From: an uncultured Devosia sp.
GTDB lineage: Bacteria; Pseudomonadota; Alphaproteobacteria; Rhizobiales; Devosiaceae
Length of the DNA stretch: 64,000 nt
Assembly: GCF_946479885.1 (NCBI RefSeq)
Contig: NZ_CAMLHM010000011.1
Coordinates: 19,283-83,282, forward strand
Direction: 5' to 3'
This document shows, piece by piece, positions 1-7,751 of the stretch. The position numbers and the translations under genes were made by a program. The stretch's first letter is position 1, and the number at the start of each line of letters is the position of its first letter. The notes below the pieces were generated by a model. That model saw only the letters and a program-made list of their open reading frames with translations. It did not search any database and had not been told where the DNA came from.

Positions 1-2
1 CT

Positions 3-1748
3 TATCCGCGCGCCATCGTCGATGCGCTGGAGGCCTGGGCCGCCAAGACCCCCGATACGGTCTTGATCGCCGACCGCGCGGGTGAGGGCTGGCGCAAGCT
101 GAGCTATGCCCAGGTGCTGGAGCGTATCCGGCCGCTGGGCCAGGCGTTGCTCGATGCGGGCCTCTCGCCCGAGCGACCATTGATCATTATTTCCGGCAAC
201 GAAATCGAGCATTTCCTGCTCGGCATGGCCGCCATCTGGGTCGGGATTCCCTATGCGCCCATATCGCCCGCCTATTCGCTCGTCTCGACCGACTATGGCA
301 AGCTCAAGCATATTGCCGGCCTGCTCACCCCCGGCATGATCTATGCAAGCGACGGTGCCCGGTTCGCCCCCGCCATCGAGGCGACCTTTGCGCCTGACAT
401 TCCGCTGATCGTGCGCAGCAACCCGCCATCGGGGCGCTCGGTGCGGCTGTTCGACGATCTGCTCAACACGCCGGTCACGGCGGCGGTTGCCGCGGCCCAT
501 GAGGCCACCACGGCCGACACTGTCGCCAAGGTGCTGTTCACCTCGGGCTCCACGGGCCTGCCCAAGGGCGTCATCACCACCAATCGCATGATGGCCTGCA
601 ACCAGCAGATGATCCGCACCGCGCTGGCCTTCCTGGGCGATGAGCCGCCGGTGCTGCTGGATTGGATGCCGTGGAACCATGTGGCCGGTGGCAGCCACAA
701 TACGGGCATCGCCATCTATAATGGCGGTAGCTTCTACATCGATGATGGCCAGCCCACCCCGGCGCGCATCGGTCGCACGCTGGAGAACCTGCGCCACGTT
801 CAGCCCACCTTCTTCACCAATGTGCCCAAGGCCTATGAATTCCTGGTCGCGGCATTCGATGAGCATCCCGAGGCCCGGCGCAACCTGTTTGCGCGGCTGA
901 AGCTGCTGCAATATGCCGGGGCGGGGTTGTCCCAGCATGTGTTTGACGGGCTCGATCGTGCCGCCCGGGCCGAAACCGGCGAACGCATTCTGATCATCAC
1001 CGGTTATGGCTCGACCGAGACGGCGCCCTTTACCTTCACCACCACCTGGCCGGTGGAAGCGGCTGGCCATATCGGACTGCCCGCCGCCGGCATGACGGTC
1101 AAGCTGGTGCCCAATGGCGACAAGACGGAACTGCGGCTCATGGGGCCGAACGTGACCCCCGGCTACTGGCGCGATGCGGAAAAGACCGCCGAAGCGTTCG
1201 ACGAGGAAGGCTTCTACAAGATCGGCGATGCGGTCCGCTTCGCCGATCCGGATGACCTCTCCAAGGGGCTGGTGTTCGACGGCCGCGTCACCGAGGACTT
1301 CAAGCTTTCGACTGGCACCTGGGTCAATTTTTCGGCAGTGCGCGCCTCGGTCATCGGCGCCTGTGCGCCGCTGATCCGCGATGTGGTGCTGACCGGTCTG
1401 GACCTCAACTATATCGGGGCCATGATTTTCCCCGATCTTGAGGCCTGCGCTCGCCATGCGGGGCTGCCGCCTGGCACCGATCCACAAGCGATCGTCGATC
1501 ACCCTGCCATCAGGCAGAAATTCGCCGAGAGCCTTGGCGGCCTGACGCAGAAATCGACCGGCAGCTCCAACCATGTCGCCCGTGCCATTCTGATGTATGC
1601 ACTGCCTGACATCGACAAGGGCGAGATCACCGACAAGGGCTCGATCAACCAGCGGGCGGTGCGCACGCATCGCGCCGACCTGGTGAACGCGCTCTATCTC
1701 GATGAGCCCGGTCCAGACGTTTTCATCCTGACCCGCAAAGGCGCCTGA
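3..1748 (+). CDS. fcs: feruloyl-CoA synthetase (5' end outside window)
   Basis: AMP-forming acyl-CoA synthetase that would activate ferulate or related hydroxycinnamates with ATP and CoA in the cytoplasm. The reading frame is open from base 3, so the start codon lies upstream of the window; 581 residues are visible, close to the usual 600-620 of the family. Seen: the ATP-binding A3 loop (LFTSGSTGLPKG, around visible residue 178), the A5 motif YGSTET (around 334), and a C-terminal EITDKGSINQ segment probably carrying the adenylation lysine. The N-terminal run YAPISPAYSLVS is typical of feruloyl-CoA synthetases rather than of generic fatty-acid ligases. It is followed after 1 bp by a thiolase and by the other enzymes of a beta-oxidation-like side-chain pathway, which supports an aromatic-acid substrate. 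The exact substrate is inferred. Confidence 0.85.
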   Translation, partial: YPRAIVDALEAWAAKTPDTVLIADRAGEGWRKLSYAQVLERIRPLGQALLDAGLSPERPLIIISGNEIEHFLLGMAAIWVGIPYAPISPAYSLVSTDYGKLKHIAGLLTPGMIYASDGARFAPAIEATFAPDIPLIVRSNPPSGRSVRLFDDLLNTPVTAAVAAAHEATTADTVAKVLFTSGSTGLPKGVITTNRMMACNQQMIRTALAFLGDEPPVLLDWMPWNHVAGGSHNTGIAIYNGGSFYIDDGQPTPARIGRTLENLRHVQPTFFTNVPKAYEFLVAAFDEHPEARRNLFARLKLLQYAGAGLSQHVFDGLDRAARAETGERILIITGYGSTETAPFTFTTTWPVEAAGHIGLPAAGMTVKLVPNGDKTELRLMGPNVTPGYWRDAEKTAEAFDEEGFYKIGDAVRFADPDDLSKGLVFDGRVTEDFKLSTGTWVNFSAVRASVIGACAPLIRDVVLTGLDLNYIGAMIFPDLEACARHAGLPPGTDPQAIVDHPAIRQKFAESLGGLTQKSTGSSNHVARAILMYALPDIDKGEITDKGSINQRAVRTHRADLVNALYLDEPGPDVFILTRKGA

Positions 1749-1749
1749 T

Positions 1750-2991
1750 ATGAGCAAAGGTCTCCGCCTCACCTTCGATGATGCCTGGCTCCTGGGCGGT
1801 GCCCGCACACCGTTCATCGACTATCGCGGCGCGTTGTCGGAGATTTCGCCGATCGACCTGGGCATCAAGGCCGCTCGATCAGCCGTCGAGCGCACCGGCG
1901 TCAAGGCCGCCGATATCGGGCACACCATTGCCGGCTCCATGGCGCAGGCGTCGTTCGATGCCTATGTCACGCCGCGCCATATCGGGCTCTATGCCGGGGC
2001 GCCGATCGAGGCCCCGGCGCATCTGGTGCAGCGCATCTGCGGCACGGGGCTTGAAGTCATCGCGCAGGCGGCGGATTCCGTGTCGCTCGGGCGGGTCGAG
2101 CTGGCGCTTGGTGCCGGCTGTGAATCGATGAGCCGCAATCCCATTGCTGCCTATACGCACCGCAACGGCTTCACCATGGGCAAGGTAGAGTTCAAGGATT
2201 TCCTCTGGGAGGCGCTCTACGACCCGGCGGGGTGCGTGAACATGGGCGACACGGCCGAGAACCTTGCCAAGCAATATGGCATTTCCCGCGAGCGCGTCGA
2301 TCGCTTCGCCGAGCGCAGCTTCAACCGGGCGATCGCGGCCCGCGACGCCGGCATCCTGGCCGAGGAGATCGTGCCTGTCATCAGCGAGAGCTTCGAGATC
2401 GAAGGCATCGACAAGCGCGGGATAAAGCTGCCGCGCGGAGTCGAGAGTGTCGATACCGACAGCCACATCCGCCCCTCGTCCTATGAGGTGCTGGCCAAGT
2501 TGCGACCCGCCTTTGGTGGCGTGCAGACGGGCGGCAACAGTTCGGCGATCGTCGACGGGGCAGGGGCGGTGCTGGTGGCTTCGTCCGCCTATGCCAAGGA
2601 CAATGGACACAAGCCGCTCGTCCGCATTCTTGCCAGCGCTGCCGTCGGCGTGCCGCCGCAGATCATGGGCATCGGGCCGGCCCCGGCCATCCGCGCCGTG
2701 CTGGAGGCGGCAGGGATGCGGCTCGACCAGATCGGTCGTATCGAAATCAACGAGGCCTTTGGCGCGCAGATCCTGGCTTGTGTCGACGAGCTTGGCCTCG
2801 ACGAGGACAAGCTCAACGTCAATGGCGGCGCCATTGCCATCGGCCACCCGCTCGGGGTCACCGGCATTCGGCTGGGGCTGACCCTTGCCAACGAGCTCAG
2901 GCGCTCCGGCATCCGCTATGGCATTGCCTCGGCCTGCATTGGTGGCGGGCAGGGCATTGCCCTGCTGATCGAAAATCCCGAGGCGGCATAA
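1750..2991 (+). CDS. acetyl-CoA acetyltransferase (thiolase), side-chain cleaving
   Basis: Thiolase of 413 residues, a normal length. The catalytic residues are visible: nucleophile Cys97 in RICGTG, His366 in AIGHPLG and Cys396 in SACIGGG. It starts 1 bp after the synthetase stop, and its stop overlaps the next start (TAATG), so it is translationally coupled. Next to a feruloyl-CoA synthetase, dehydrogenase and hydratase, the likely job is thiolytic cleavage of an aryl-beta-ketopropionyl-CoA to an aroyl-CoA plus acetyl-CoA, as known for the beta-oxidative hydroxycinnamate pathway of Agrobacterium. A generic biosynthetic or fatty-acid thiolase cannot be excluded from sequence alone. Confidence 0.88.
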   Translation: MSKGLRLTFDDAWLLGGARTPFIDYRGALSEISPIDLGIKAARSAVERTGVKAADIGHTIAGSMAQASFDAYVTPRHIGLYAGAPIEAPAHLVQRICGTGLEVIAQAADSVSLGRVELALGAGCESMSRNPIAAYTHRNGFTMGKVEFKDFLWEALYDPAGCVNMGDTAENLAKQYGISRERVDRFAERSFNRAIAARDAGILAEEIVPVISESFEIEGIDKRGIKLPRGVESVDTDSHIRPSSYEVLAKLRPAFGGVQTGGNSSAIVDGAGAVLVASSAYAKDNGHKPLVRILASAAVGVPPQIMGIGPAPAIRAVLEAAGMRLDQIGRIEINEAFGAQILACVDELGLDEDKLNVNGGAIAIGHPLGVTGIRLGLTLANELRRSGIRYGIASACIGGGQGIALLIENPEAA

Positions 2992-3752
2992 TGGACATTT
3001 CGGGCAAGACCGCCTTCGTCACCGGCGCGGCCTCAGGGCTCGGCGCCGCGACCGCTCGCGTGCTGGCAAAAGCCGGGGCGCGCATCGCTATTTTCGATCG
3101 CAATGCCGAGCAGGGCGAGGCTATTGCCGCCGAGTTGGGCGGGAAGTTCTTTGCCGTCGACGTCGCCAACGCGGACAGCGCCGAGGGCGCGGTGGGTGCC
3201 GCGGTCGCCGCGCTGGGGACGCCTTCGGTGCTGGTCAACTGCGCCGGTATCGGCACGGCAGCCCGTATCGTCGGTCGCGACGGCCCGATGCCGCTCGATG
3301 CCTTCCAGAAGGTCATCAATGTCAATCTCATCGGCAGCTTCAACATGCTGCGCCTGTGTGCGCATGCCATGACGCTGGGCGAGCCCGATGCCGGCGGGCA
3401 GCGCGGGGTGATCATCTCGACGGCCTCGGTGGCCGCCTTCGAGGGCCAGATCGGGCAGGCGGCTTACGCCGCGTCCAAGGGCGGCATTGTCGCACTCACC
3501 CTGCCGGCAGCGCGGGAGTTCGCGCGCTTCGGCATCCGCGTGCTGGCCATCGCGCCGGGTTTGTTTCTCACCCCCCTGCTGGCGGAACTGCCCCAGGAGG
3601 TGCAGGACGGGTTGGCCAGTGCCATTCCCAATCCGGCGCGCCTTGGCAAACCGGAAGAGTTCGCGGCTTTGGTGCGCTCGATGGTTGAGAACGATTATCT
3701 CAATGGCGAAGTCGTCCGCCTCGATGGCGCGCTGCGCATGCAGGCGAAATAG
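2991..3752 (+). CDS. SDR 3-hydroxyacyl-CoA dehydrogenase, HSD10-like
   Basis: Short-chain dehydrogenase of 253 residues. The NAD-binding loop TGAASGLG is at residues 11-18, NCAG near 83, and the catalytic set is Ser146, Tyr159 and Lys163 (Ser-Tyr spacing 13, as in human HSD10, with the flanking ASVAAFEGQIGQAAY segment also HSD10-like). The start at ATG 2991 is chosen because it overlaps the thiolase stop; the frame stays open further upstream but only inside the thiolase gene. In this operon it would oxidise an aryl-beta-hydroxypropionyl-CoA to the beta-keto thioester that the thiolase cleaves. The family assignment is strong; the aromatic substrate is inferred from neighbours. Confidence 0.85.
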   Translation: MDISGKTAFVTGAASGLGAATARVLAKAGARIAIFDRNAEQGEAIAAELGGKFFAVDVANADSAEGAVGAAVAALGTPSVLVNCAGIGTAARIVGRDGPMPLDAFQKVINVNLIGSFNMLRLCAHAMTLGEPDAGGQRGVIISTASVAAFEGQIGQAAYAASKGGIVALTLPAAREFARFGIRVLAIAPGLFLTPLLAELPQEVQDGLASAIPNPARLGKPEEFAALVRSMVENDYLNGEVVRLDGALRMQAK

Positions 3753-3760
3753 GAGCCGCC

Positions 3761-4177
3761 ATGTTCACCCGCACCACCAAGGTCGAGATCCAGTTCGGCG
3801 ACTGCGACCCGGCTGGCATCGTCTATTACCCCAACTATTTCCGCTTCTTCGACAATGCGACGGCGGCGTTGCTGTCGGCCGCCTTTGCCATGCATAAGCG
3901 CAACTGGCTGGAGCATTTCGGCATAGCCGGCATCCCCATGGTCGATACCGGTGCTCGCTTCATCAAGCCATCGCGCTTCGGCGACGTGGTCGACATCTGC
4001 TCCGAGATCACCGAGCTGGGCCGCTCCAGTTTTTCGGTCAAGCATACGCTGCTGCGGGACGGCGAAATTGCCATCGAGGCGCACGAGAAACGCGTGTGGG
4101 TGGTGCGCGACGAGCAGGGCGGCATCCGCTCGGCTCCGCTGCCTGAAGACGTACGCCAGAAGCTGAGCGCCTCGTGA
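3761..4177 (+). CDS. 4-hydroxybenzoyl-CoA thioesterase family protein
   Basis: Hotdog-fold thioesterase of 138 residues. The signature GDCDPAGIVYYPNYF (residues 13-27) matches the Pseudomonas-type 4-hydroxybenzoyl-CoA thioesterase, with Asp16 in the place of the catalytic aspartate. AGGAG lies just ahead of the ATG. In this context it would hydrolyse vanilloyl-CoA or 4-hydroxybenzoyl-CoA produced by the thiolase, releasing vanillate or 4-hydroxybenzoate. Its end overlaps the open frame of the crotonase gene (GTGA). A housekeeping YbgC-like role is the main alternative, made less likely by the operon. Confidence 0.82.
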   Translation: MFTRTTKVEIQFGDCDPAGIVYYPNYFRFFDNATAALLSAAFAMHKRNWLEHFGIAGIPMVDTGARFIKPSRFGDVVDICSEITELGRSSFSVKHTLLRDGEIAIEAHEKRVWVVRDEQGGIRSAPLPEDVRQKLSAS

Positions 4178-4200
4178 CTATTGCATTGGAAGGAAACAAC

Positions 4201-4965
4201 ATGGCCGACGTGCTGACGGTGACCAGCAAGGGATCCATCGCGCATCTGACGCTCAATCGGCCCGAAAAGCGAAATGCGCTCAATGATGACCTGGTGGCGG
4301 CGTTTGACGCCTTCTTTGCGGCGGTGCCATCGGGAACCCGCGCCATCGTGGTCAGCGGCGCCGGCGGGCATTTCTCCTCGGGGCTCGACCTCTCCCAGCA
4401 TGTGGCGCGCCAGCCGCTGGAGGTGATGGCCCATTCGCGCAACTGGCACCGGGTGATGGCGGCAATTGCCAGTTCGCCCGTGCCTGTGGTCGCCGCCATG
4501 AGTGGTGCGGTGATGGGCGGGGGACTTGAATTTGCGGCGGCCTGTCATGTGCGGGTGGCTGAGGAGACGGTGCGCTTCCAGATGCCCGAGGGGATGCGCG
4601 GCATCTTTGTCGGCGGCGGCGGTTCGGTGCGGATTTCCAAGCTGATCGGCCCCGACCGCCTGACCGAAATGATGCTGACCGGCCGCTCCTATTCAGGGGC
4701 CGAGGGCGAGCGCCTGGGGCTGGCGCACCATGTCGTGCCCGAGGGGCAGGCGCTGGACAAGGCGTTCGAGCTGGCCGAGCGCATCGCGAAGAACTCGCCC
4801 ACCATCAACGGCTTCATTATCCAGGCCATTGCCCAGATCGGCGCCATGCCGCCGGAAGCGGGCCTCTATGCCGAAAGCCTCACCGCGGCTCTCAGCCAGA
4901 CGGGGCCAGATGCGGAAGAGGGTCTGCGGGCCTTCCTCGAAAAGCGCCCACCGGTTTTCCGCTAG
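4201..4965 (+). CDS. enoyl-CoA hydratase/isomerase (crotonase) family
   Basis: Crotonase-fold protein of 254 residues. The oxyanion-hole segments GGHFSSGLDL and GAVMGGGLEFAAA are present, and both catalytic glutamates of rat crotonase seem to be kept (MPEGMRG and LTEMMLTG). A GTG at 4174 overlaps the thioesterase stop, but ATG 4201 is preferred because a strong AAGGAA site sits just before it and the family N-terminus starts there. The likely role is hydration of feruloyl- or coumaroyl-CoA at the double bond. A combined hydratase-lyase (retro-aldol) enzyme is an alternative; the adjacent dehydrogenase and thiolase argue for plain hydration. Confidence 0.83.
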   Translation: MADVLTVTSKGSIAHLTLNRPEKRNALNDDLVAAFDAFFAAVPSGTRAIVVSGAGGHFSSGLDLSQHVARQPLEVMAHSRNWHRVMAAIASSPVPVVAAMSGAVMGGGLEFAAACHVRVAEETVRFQMPEGMRGIFVGGGGSVRISKLIGPDRLTEMMLTGRSYSGAEGERLGLAHHVVPEGQALDKAFELAERIAKNSPTINGFIIQAIAQIGAMPPEAGLYAESLTAALSQTGPDAEEGLRAFLEKRPPVFR

Positions 4966-4969
4966 GGGA

Positions 4970-5443
4970 TCAGGTCAGGCGATCGAGCAGGGCCAGGAGC
5001 CGGTCGCGCGCCTGGGCACCGCCGAGGCGTGCCACCAGTTCGTCTTCCATGGCCGTATGCACCCCGCGGGCATGGGCAAGGAAGGCGTCGCCCTCGCGCG
5101 TCAGGTGCAGCGCGTTGGCCCGTTTGTCGGCGGCTGACGGCATGCGCTCCACCAGCCCCCGTTCTTCCAGCCCGTGGACCAGGGTCACGAAATTGGCGCG
5201 CTTGATGCCCAGCACCTCGGCAATCTCGGTCTGCTTGCGTCCCGGATTGTCGGCGATGAGGACGAGGACCGAATATTCGGCCGGTCGCAGCTTCAAGGCG
5301 TCGAACACGGCAAGGAACTTCTGAAACACGCTGAGCTGGGCACGACGCAGCCGATAGCCGACGATGCCCGTCGTGGCGCCGGTCTCCAGGGTATCCTCGG
5401 ACAGTGAGGGTGGGGTAGTGGGCATGGGCGGCTCACGGTTCAT
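4970..5443 (-). CDS. MarR family regulator, candidate hydroxycinnamate sensor
   Basis: MarR winged-helix protein of 157 residues. The recognition region (QTEIAEVLGIKRANFVTLVHGLEERGLVER) and the beta-wing (SAADKRANALHLT) are clear. It converges with the catabolic operon, leaving only 4 bp, and its 5' end faces the TRAP transporter across a region with two palindromes. MarR proteins next to hydroxycinnamate genes (HcaR, CouR, FerC types) are usually repressors relieved by the hydroxycinnamoyl-CoA thioester; this one is placed to do the same for the TRAP genes and itself. A second ATG six codons in (5425) could be the true start. Confidence 0.82.
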   Translation of the reverse strand: MNREPPMPTTPPSLSEDTLETGATTGIVGYRLRRAQLSVFQKFLAVFDALKLRPAEYSVLVLIADNPGRKQTEIAEVLGIKRANFVTLVHGLEERGLVERMPSAADKRANALHLTREGDAFLAHARGVHTAMEDELVARLGGAQARDRLLALLDRLT

Positions 5444-5489
5444 CAGGGCGCTATTTCCTATTCATCCCGGCGGCAATGACAAGGCCCGC

Positions 5490-5517
5490 TTGTCCCTTAC
5501 GGCGATTTAGTTATACT
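5490..5517 (+). promoter_or_regulatory. candidate promoter toward TRAP genes
   Basis: TTGTCC (5490-5495) and TATACT (5512-5517) are separated by 16 bp, a reasonable housekeeping-type -35/-10 pair on the plus strand. The -10 element lies inside the GTTAT/ATAAC inverted repeat, as expected for a repressor-controlled promoter. It would give a leader of roughly 280 nt before the small TRAP permease. Confidence 0.45.
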
Positions 5518-5524
5518 AGATAAC
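5510..5524. promoter_or_regulatory. inverted repeat, candidate MarR operator 1
   Basis: GTTAT-ACTAG-ATAAC is a perfect 5-bp inverted repeat with a 5-bp centre (15 bp overall), covering the candidate -10. The size and position are typical of MarR-family operators; binding by the neighbouring MarR is inferred. Confidence 0.45.
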
Positions 5525-5525
5525 A

Positions 5526-5547
5526 TTGTAGTTTGGGAGGACTACAA
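5526..5547. promoter_or_regulatory. inverted repeat, candidate MarR operator 2
   Basis: TTGTAGT (5526-5532) and ACTACAA (5541-5547) form a perfect 7-bp inverted repeat with an 8-bp centre that contains GGGAGG. It begins two bases after operator candidate 1, so the two could bind dimers side by side. Confidence 0.45.
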
Positions 5548-5728
5548 ATCTGGCGAGCGATGCGGCCAAAACGCCGCGACCGCTTGCATTCCATCCAGAT
5601 TATCGTTCTTGGGAAATGTCGCGCCTGTTGGGTGATTTCAATAATCCCATGGTTATGAGTCTGGCCGAATTTGTCATTTTACACGCTAGGCGGGCCGGCA
5701 TTAAATCGGCAGAAATGGGGAGGGAACC

Positions 5729-5815
5729 ATGCTGCGGGCAATAGGACTGACGGCGCGTCATACGCCGGCAATGGCGTTTGCCACCCGGACGGCCGAGGGT
5801 GGGTGTCATGGATGA
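5729..5815 (+). CDS. possible 28-codon leader ORF coupled to TRAP permease
   Basis: An ATG at 5729 with a strong GGGGAGGGAA site just upstream opens a 28-codon frame ending at TGA 5813-5815. The stop overlaps the start of the small TRAP permease (ATG 5808), an arrangement that allows translational coupling. The peptide is not recognisable and codon use is not convincing, so it may only be an accident around a duplicated ribosome-binding site. Confidence 0.25.
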   Translation: MLRAIGLTARHTPAMAFATRTAEGGCHG

Positions 5816-6341
5816 TACCCGCCTTGGGCGTGCCGTGCATGGCCTTGCCACAGGCATCGCCATTGCCGGCGGCGTTGCCCTCATCGTCGTCACCATCATT
5901 ACCGCTGCCAGCGTAGTCGGCCGCGCCCTCATTCCAATCGGGTTGCGGCCTGTGCCCGGCGACGTCGAGATCGTGCAGTTCGGCGTGCTGTTCGCCATCT
6001 TCTGTTCGATGCCGCTGACTCAGTATCTGCGCGGTCACGCCGACGTGGCGCTGCTGACCGACGCCTTCGCACCGCGGGTCGCCGCCATCATCGAGCTGGT
6101 CATGGATGCGATCATGCTCGTGGCGACCGCGTTCATCGTCTGGCGCTTTGCGGTGGGCATGCTGGACAAGTTCGGCAACAAGGAGATGACCTTCATCCTG
6201 CATGTGCCGGTGTGGCTGACCTATGCGGTGGCCATGGTCGGGGCGATCGGCATGCTGCTGGTCAGCCTCTATTGCGTGGTCCGTTCGGGCGCCAACGCGT
6301 TTTCCCGCGATCCCTACAAGCCTGAACCGGGACTTTTCTAG
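5808..6341 (+). CDS. TRAP transporter small permease (DctQ family)
   Basis: Inner-membrane protein of 177 residues with four predicted membrane segments (about residues 12-38, 55-75, 92-115 and 130-155), the DctQ topology. ATG 5808 follows GAGGGTGGG and is preferred over a TTG ten codons upstream. Its stop abuts the large permease (0 bp gap). It forms the complex with DctM and is fed by the periplasmic protein encoded downstream. Lying between the hydroxycinnamate operon and vanAB, it probably imports an aromatic acid, which is inference. Confidence 0.85.
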   Translation: MDDTRLGRAVHGLATGIAIAGGVALIVVTIITAASVVGRALIPIGLRPVPGDVEIVQFGVLFAIFCSMPLTQYLRGHADVALLTDAFAPRVAAIIELVMDAIMLVATAFIVWRFAVGMLDKFGNKEMTFILHVPVWLTYAVAMVGAIGMLLVSLYCVVRSGANAFSRDPYKPEPGLF

Positions 6342-7667
6342 ATGAGCAATATCGAACTGGGCATCTGGTCATTTCCCGTCCTGCTGGTGTTCATCTTCCT
6401 GCGCATGCCGATCGGGCTGGCCATGCTCGTGGTGGGCGTGGTGGGCAATTACCTCATCACCAAGAGCTGGAATCCGAGCTTCTCGCTGTTCAAGTCGCTG
6501 ACCTACTCGACCTTCTCCAGCTATTCGTTCGCCGTGGTGCCGCTCTTCCTGCTCATGGGGCAGTTTGCGGCAATGAGCGGGGTTTCCCGCTCGCTGTTCG
6601 ATGCCGCGACAGCGTGGCTGGGTCATCGCAAGGGTGGCATTGCCATGGCGTCGATCGGCGCCTGCACGGCCTTTGGCTCGATCTGCGGCTCGTCGCTCGC
6701 GACCGCGGCGACGATGGGGCAGATTGCGTTGCCCGAGCTCAAGCGCCACGGTTATTCGGGGTCGCTGGCCACCGGCACACTGGCGGCCGGCGGCACGATC
6801 GGCATCCTGGTGCCGCCATCGTGGATCCTGGTCATCTATGCCATCCTCACCGAACAGAATATCGCCAAGCTGTTTCTCGCGGCGATCGTGCCGGGCCTGC
6901 TGGCTGCCATCGGCTACTGCATCACCATTGCCATCGTCGCGCGGCTCAAGCCGGAAAGCGCCGGCACGCCCTATCCGCGCGTGCCCTACAAGGATCGCTT
7001 CAAGCAGCTCGCCCGCATCTGGCCGGCGCCGCTGATCTTCATCCTGGTCATTGGCGGCATCTATTCGGGGGTGTTCACGCCCACCGAGGCGGCTGCGGTC
7101 GGCGCCGTCAGCACCGGGCTCATGGCCGTGTTCAACCGGACGCTGACCTGGCCGGCGCTCCGCTCGGCCCTGGTCAACATGGCCACGGGCACGGGCATGA
7201 TCTTCATGATCATCCTGGGTGCCGCCGCGCTCAACAATTTCCTGGCGCTGAGCCAGTTGCCACAGGCGGCCGCGGCCTTCGTGACCGAGCAGGGGTTCAA
7301 TCCCTGGATCGTGATGACGCTCATTCTCATCATGTACCTGATCCTGGGCGGACCGATGGACTCGCTGTCGATGATCCTGCTGACCATTCCGATCGTCTAT
7401 CCGGTGACGCTGGCGCTCGACTTCGGGCTCAATCCGGAGGAGTTCTCGATCTGGTTCGGCATCCTCACCCTGATTGTCGTGGAGGTGGGCCTCATCAGTC
7501 CGCCGGTGGGAATGAACCTGTTCGTCATCAATTCGATGAGCAAGGGGACCAGCATCGGCCAGACATTCCTGGGGGTCACCCCGTTCCTGATTTCTGATTT
7601 CGTGCGTACCATCATTCTGGTGGTGTTTCCGTCGATCTCGCTCTTTCTCGTGCAGTGGCTCTACTGA
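6342..7667 (+). CDS. TRAP transporter large permease (DctM family)
   Basis: Hydrophobic protein of 441 residues, the usual DctM length, with about 12-13 membrane segments and family hallmarks such as GSICGSSLATAATMG and GTIGILVPPSWILVIYAI. It is the ion-coupled transport subunit of the TRAP system. It starts immediately after the small permease stop. The next gene (binding protein) follows after 84 bp that hold its own strong ribosome-binding site. Confidence 0.9.
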   Translation: MSNIELGIWSFPVLLVFIFLRMPIGLAMLVVGVVGNYLITKSWNPSFSLFKSLTYSTFSSYSFAVVPLFLLMGQFAAMSGVSRSLFDAATAWLGHRKGGIAMASIGACTAFGSICGSSLATAATMGQIALPELKRHGYSGSLATGTLAAGGTIGILVPPSWILVIYAILTEQNIAKLFLAAIVPGLLAAIGYCITIAIVARLKPESAGTPYPRVPYKDRFKQLARIWPAPLIFILVIGGIYSGVFTPTEAAAVGAVSTGLMAVFNRTLTWPALRSALVNMATGTGMIFMIILGAAALNNFLALSQLPQAAAAFVTEQGFNPWIVMTLILIMYLILGGPMDSLSMILLTIPIVYPVTLALDFGLNPEEFSIWFGILTLIVVEVGLISPPVGMNLFVINSMSKGTSIGQTFLGVTPFLISDFVRTIILVVFPSISLFLVQWLY

Positions 7668-7751
7668 GATTTCGCCAAGCGCCCATCAGAGGCGCGGTTA
7701 TCGCGGTGGCTTTTGGACGAGGATCGTTCGTAACAATCTAGGGAGGACAAC

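Larger units (their letters stand above)
5444..5807. other. long intergenic region between marR and TRAP genes
   Basis: A 364-base gap. It holds a promoter-like pair, two inverted repeats (annotated separately), and in its second half small frames: one reading in frame from CTG 5550 to TAG 5742-5744 (64 codons, non-AUG unless it starts at ATG 5616 or 5649), overlapping a 28-codon ATG frame at 5729-5815. No tRNA, riboswitch or known leader was recognised. Confidence 0.5.

Noticed and set aside
1879..2847. Long open frame on the minus strand opposite the thiolase gene
   Set aside because: GC-rich antisense shadow; the protein has no family features and the plus-strand thiolase with all catalytic residues occupies the region.
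5671..5916. 81-codon frame overlapping the leader and permease
   Set aside because: Lies out of frame over the small TRAP permease N-terminus and lacks a good start; taken as a shadow.
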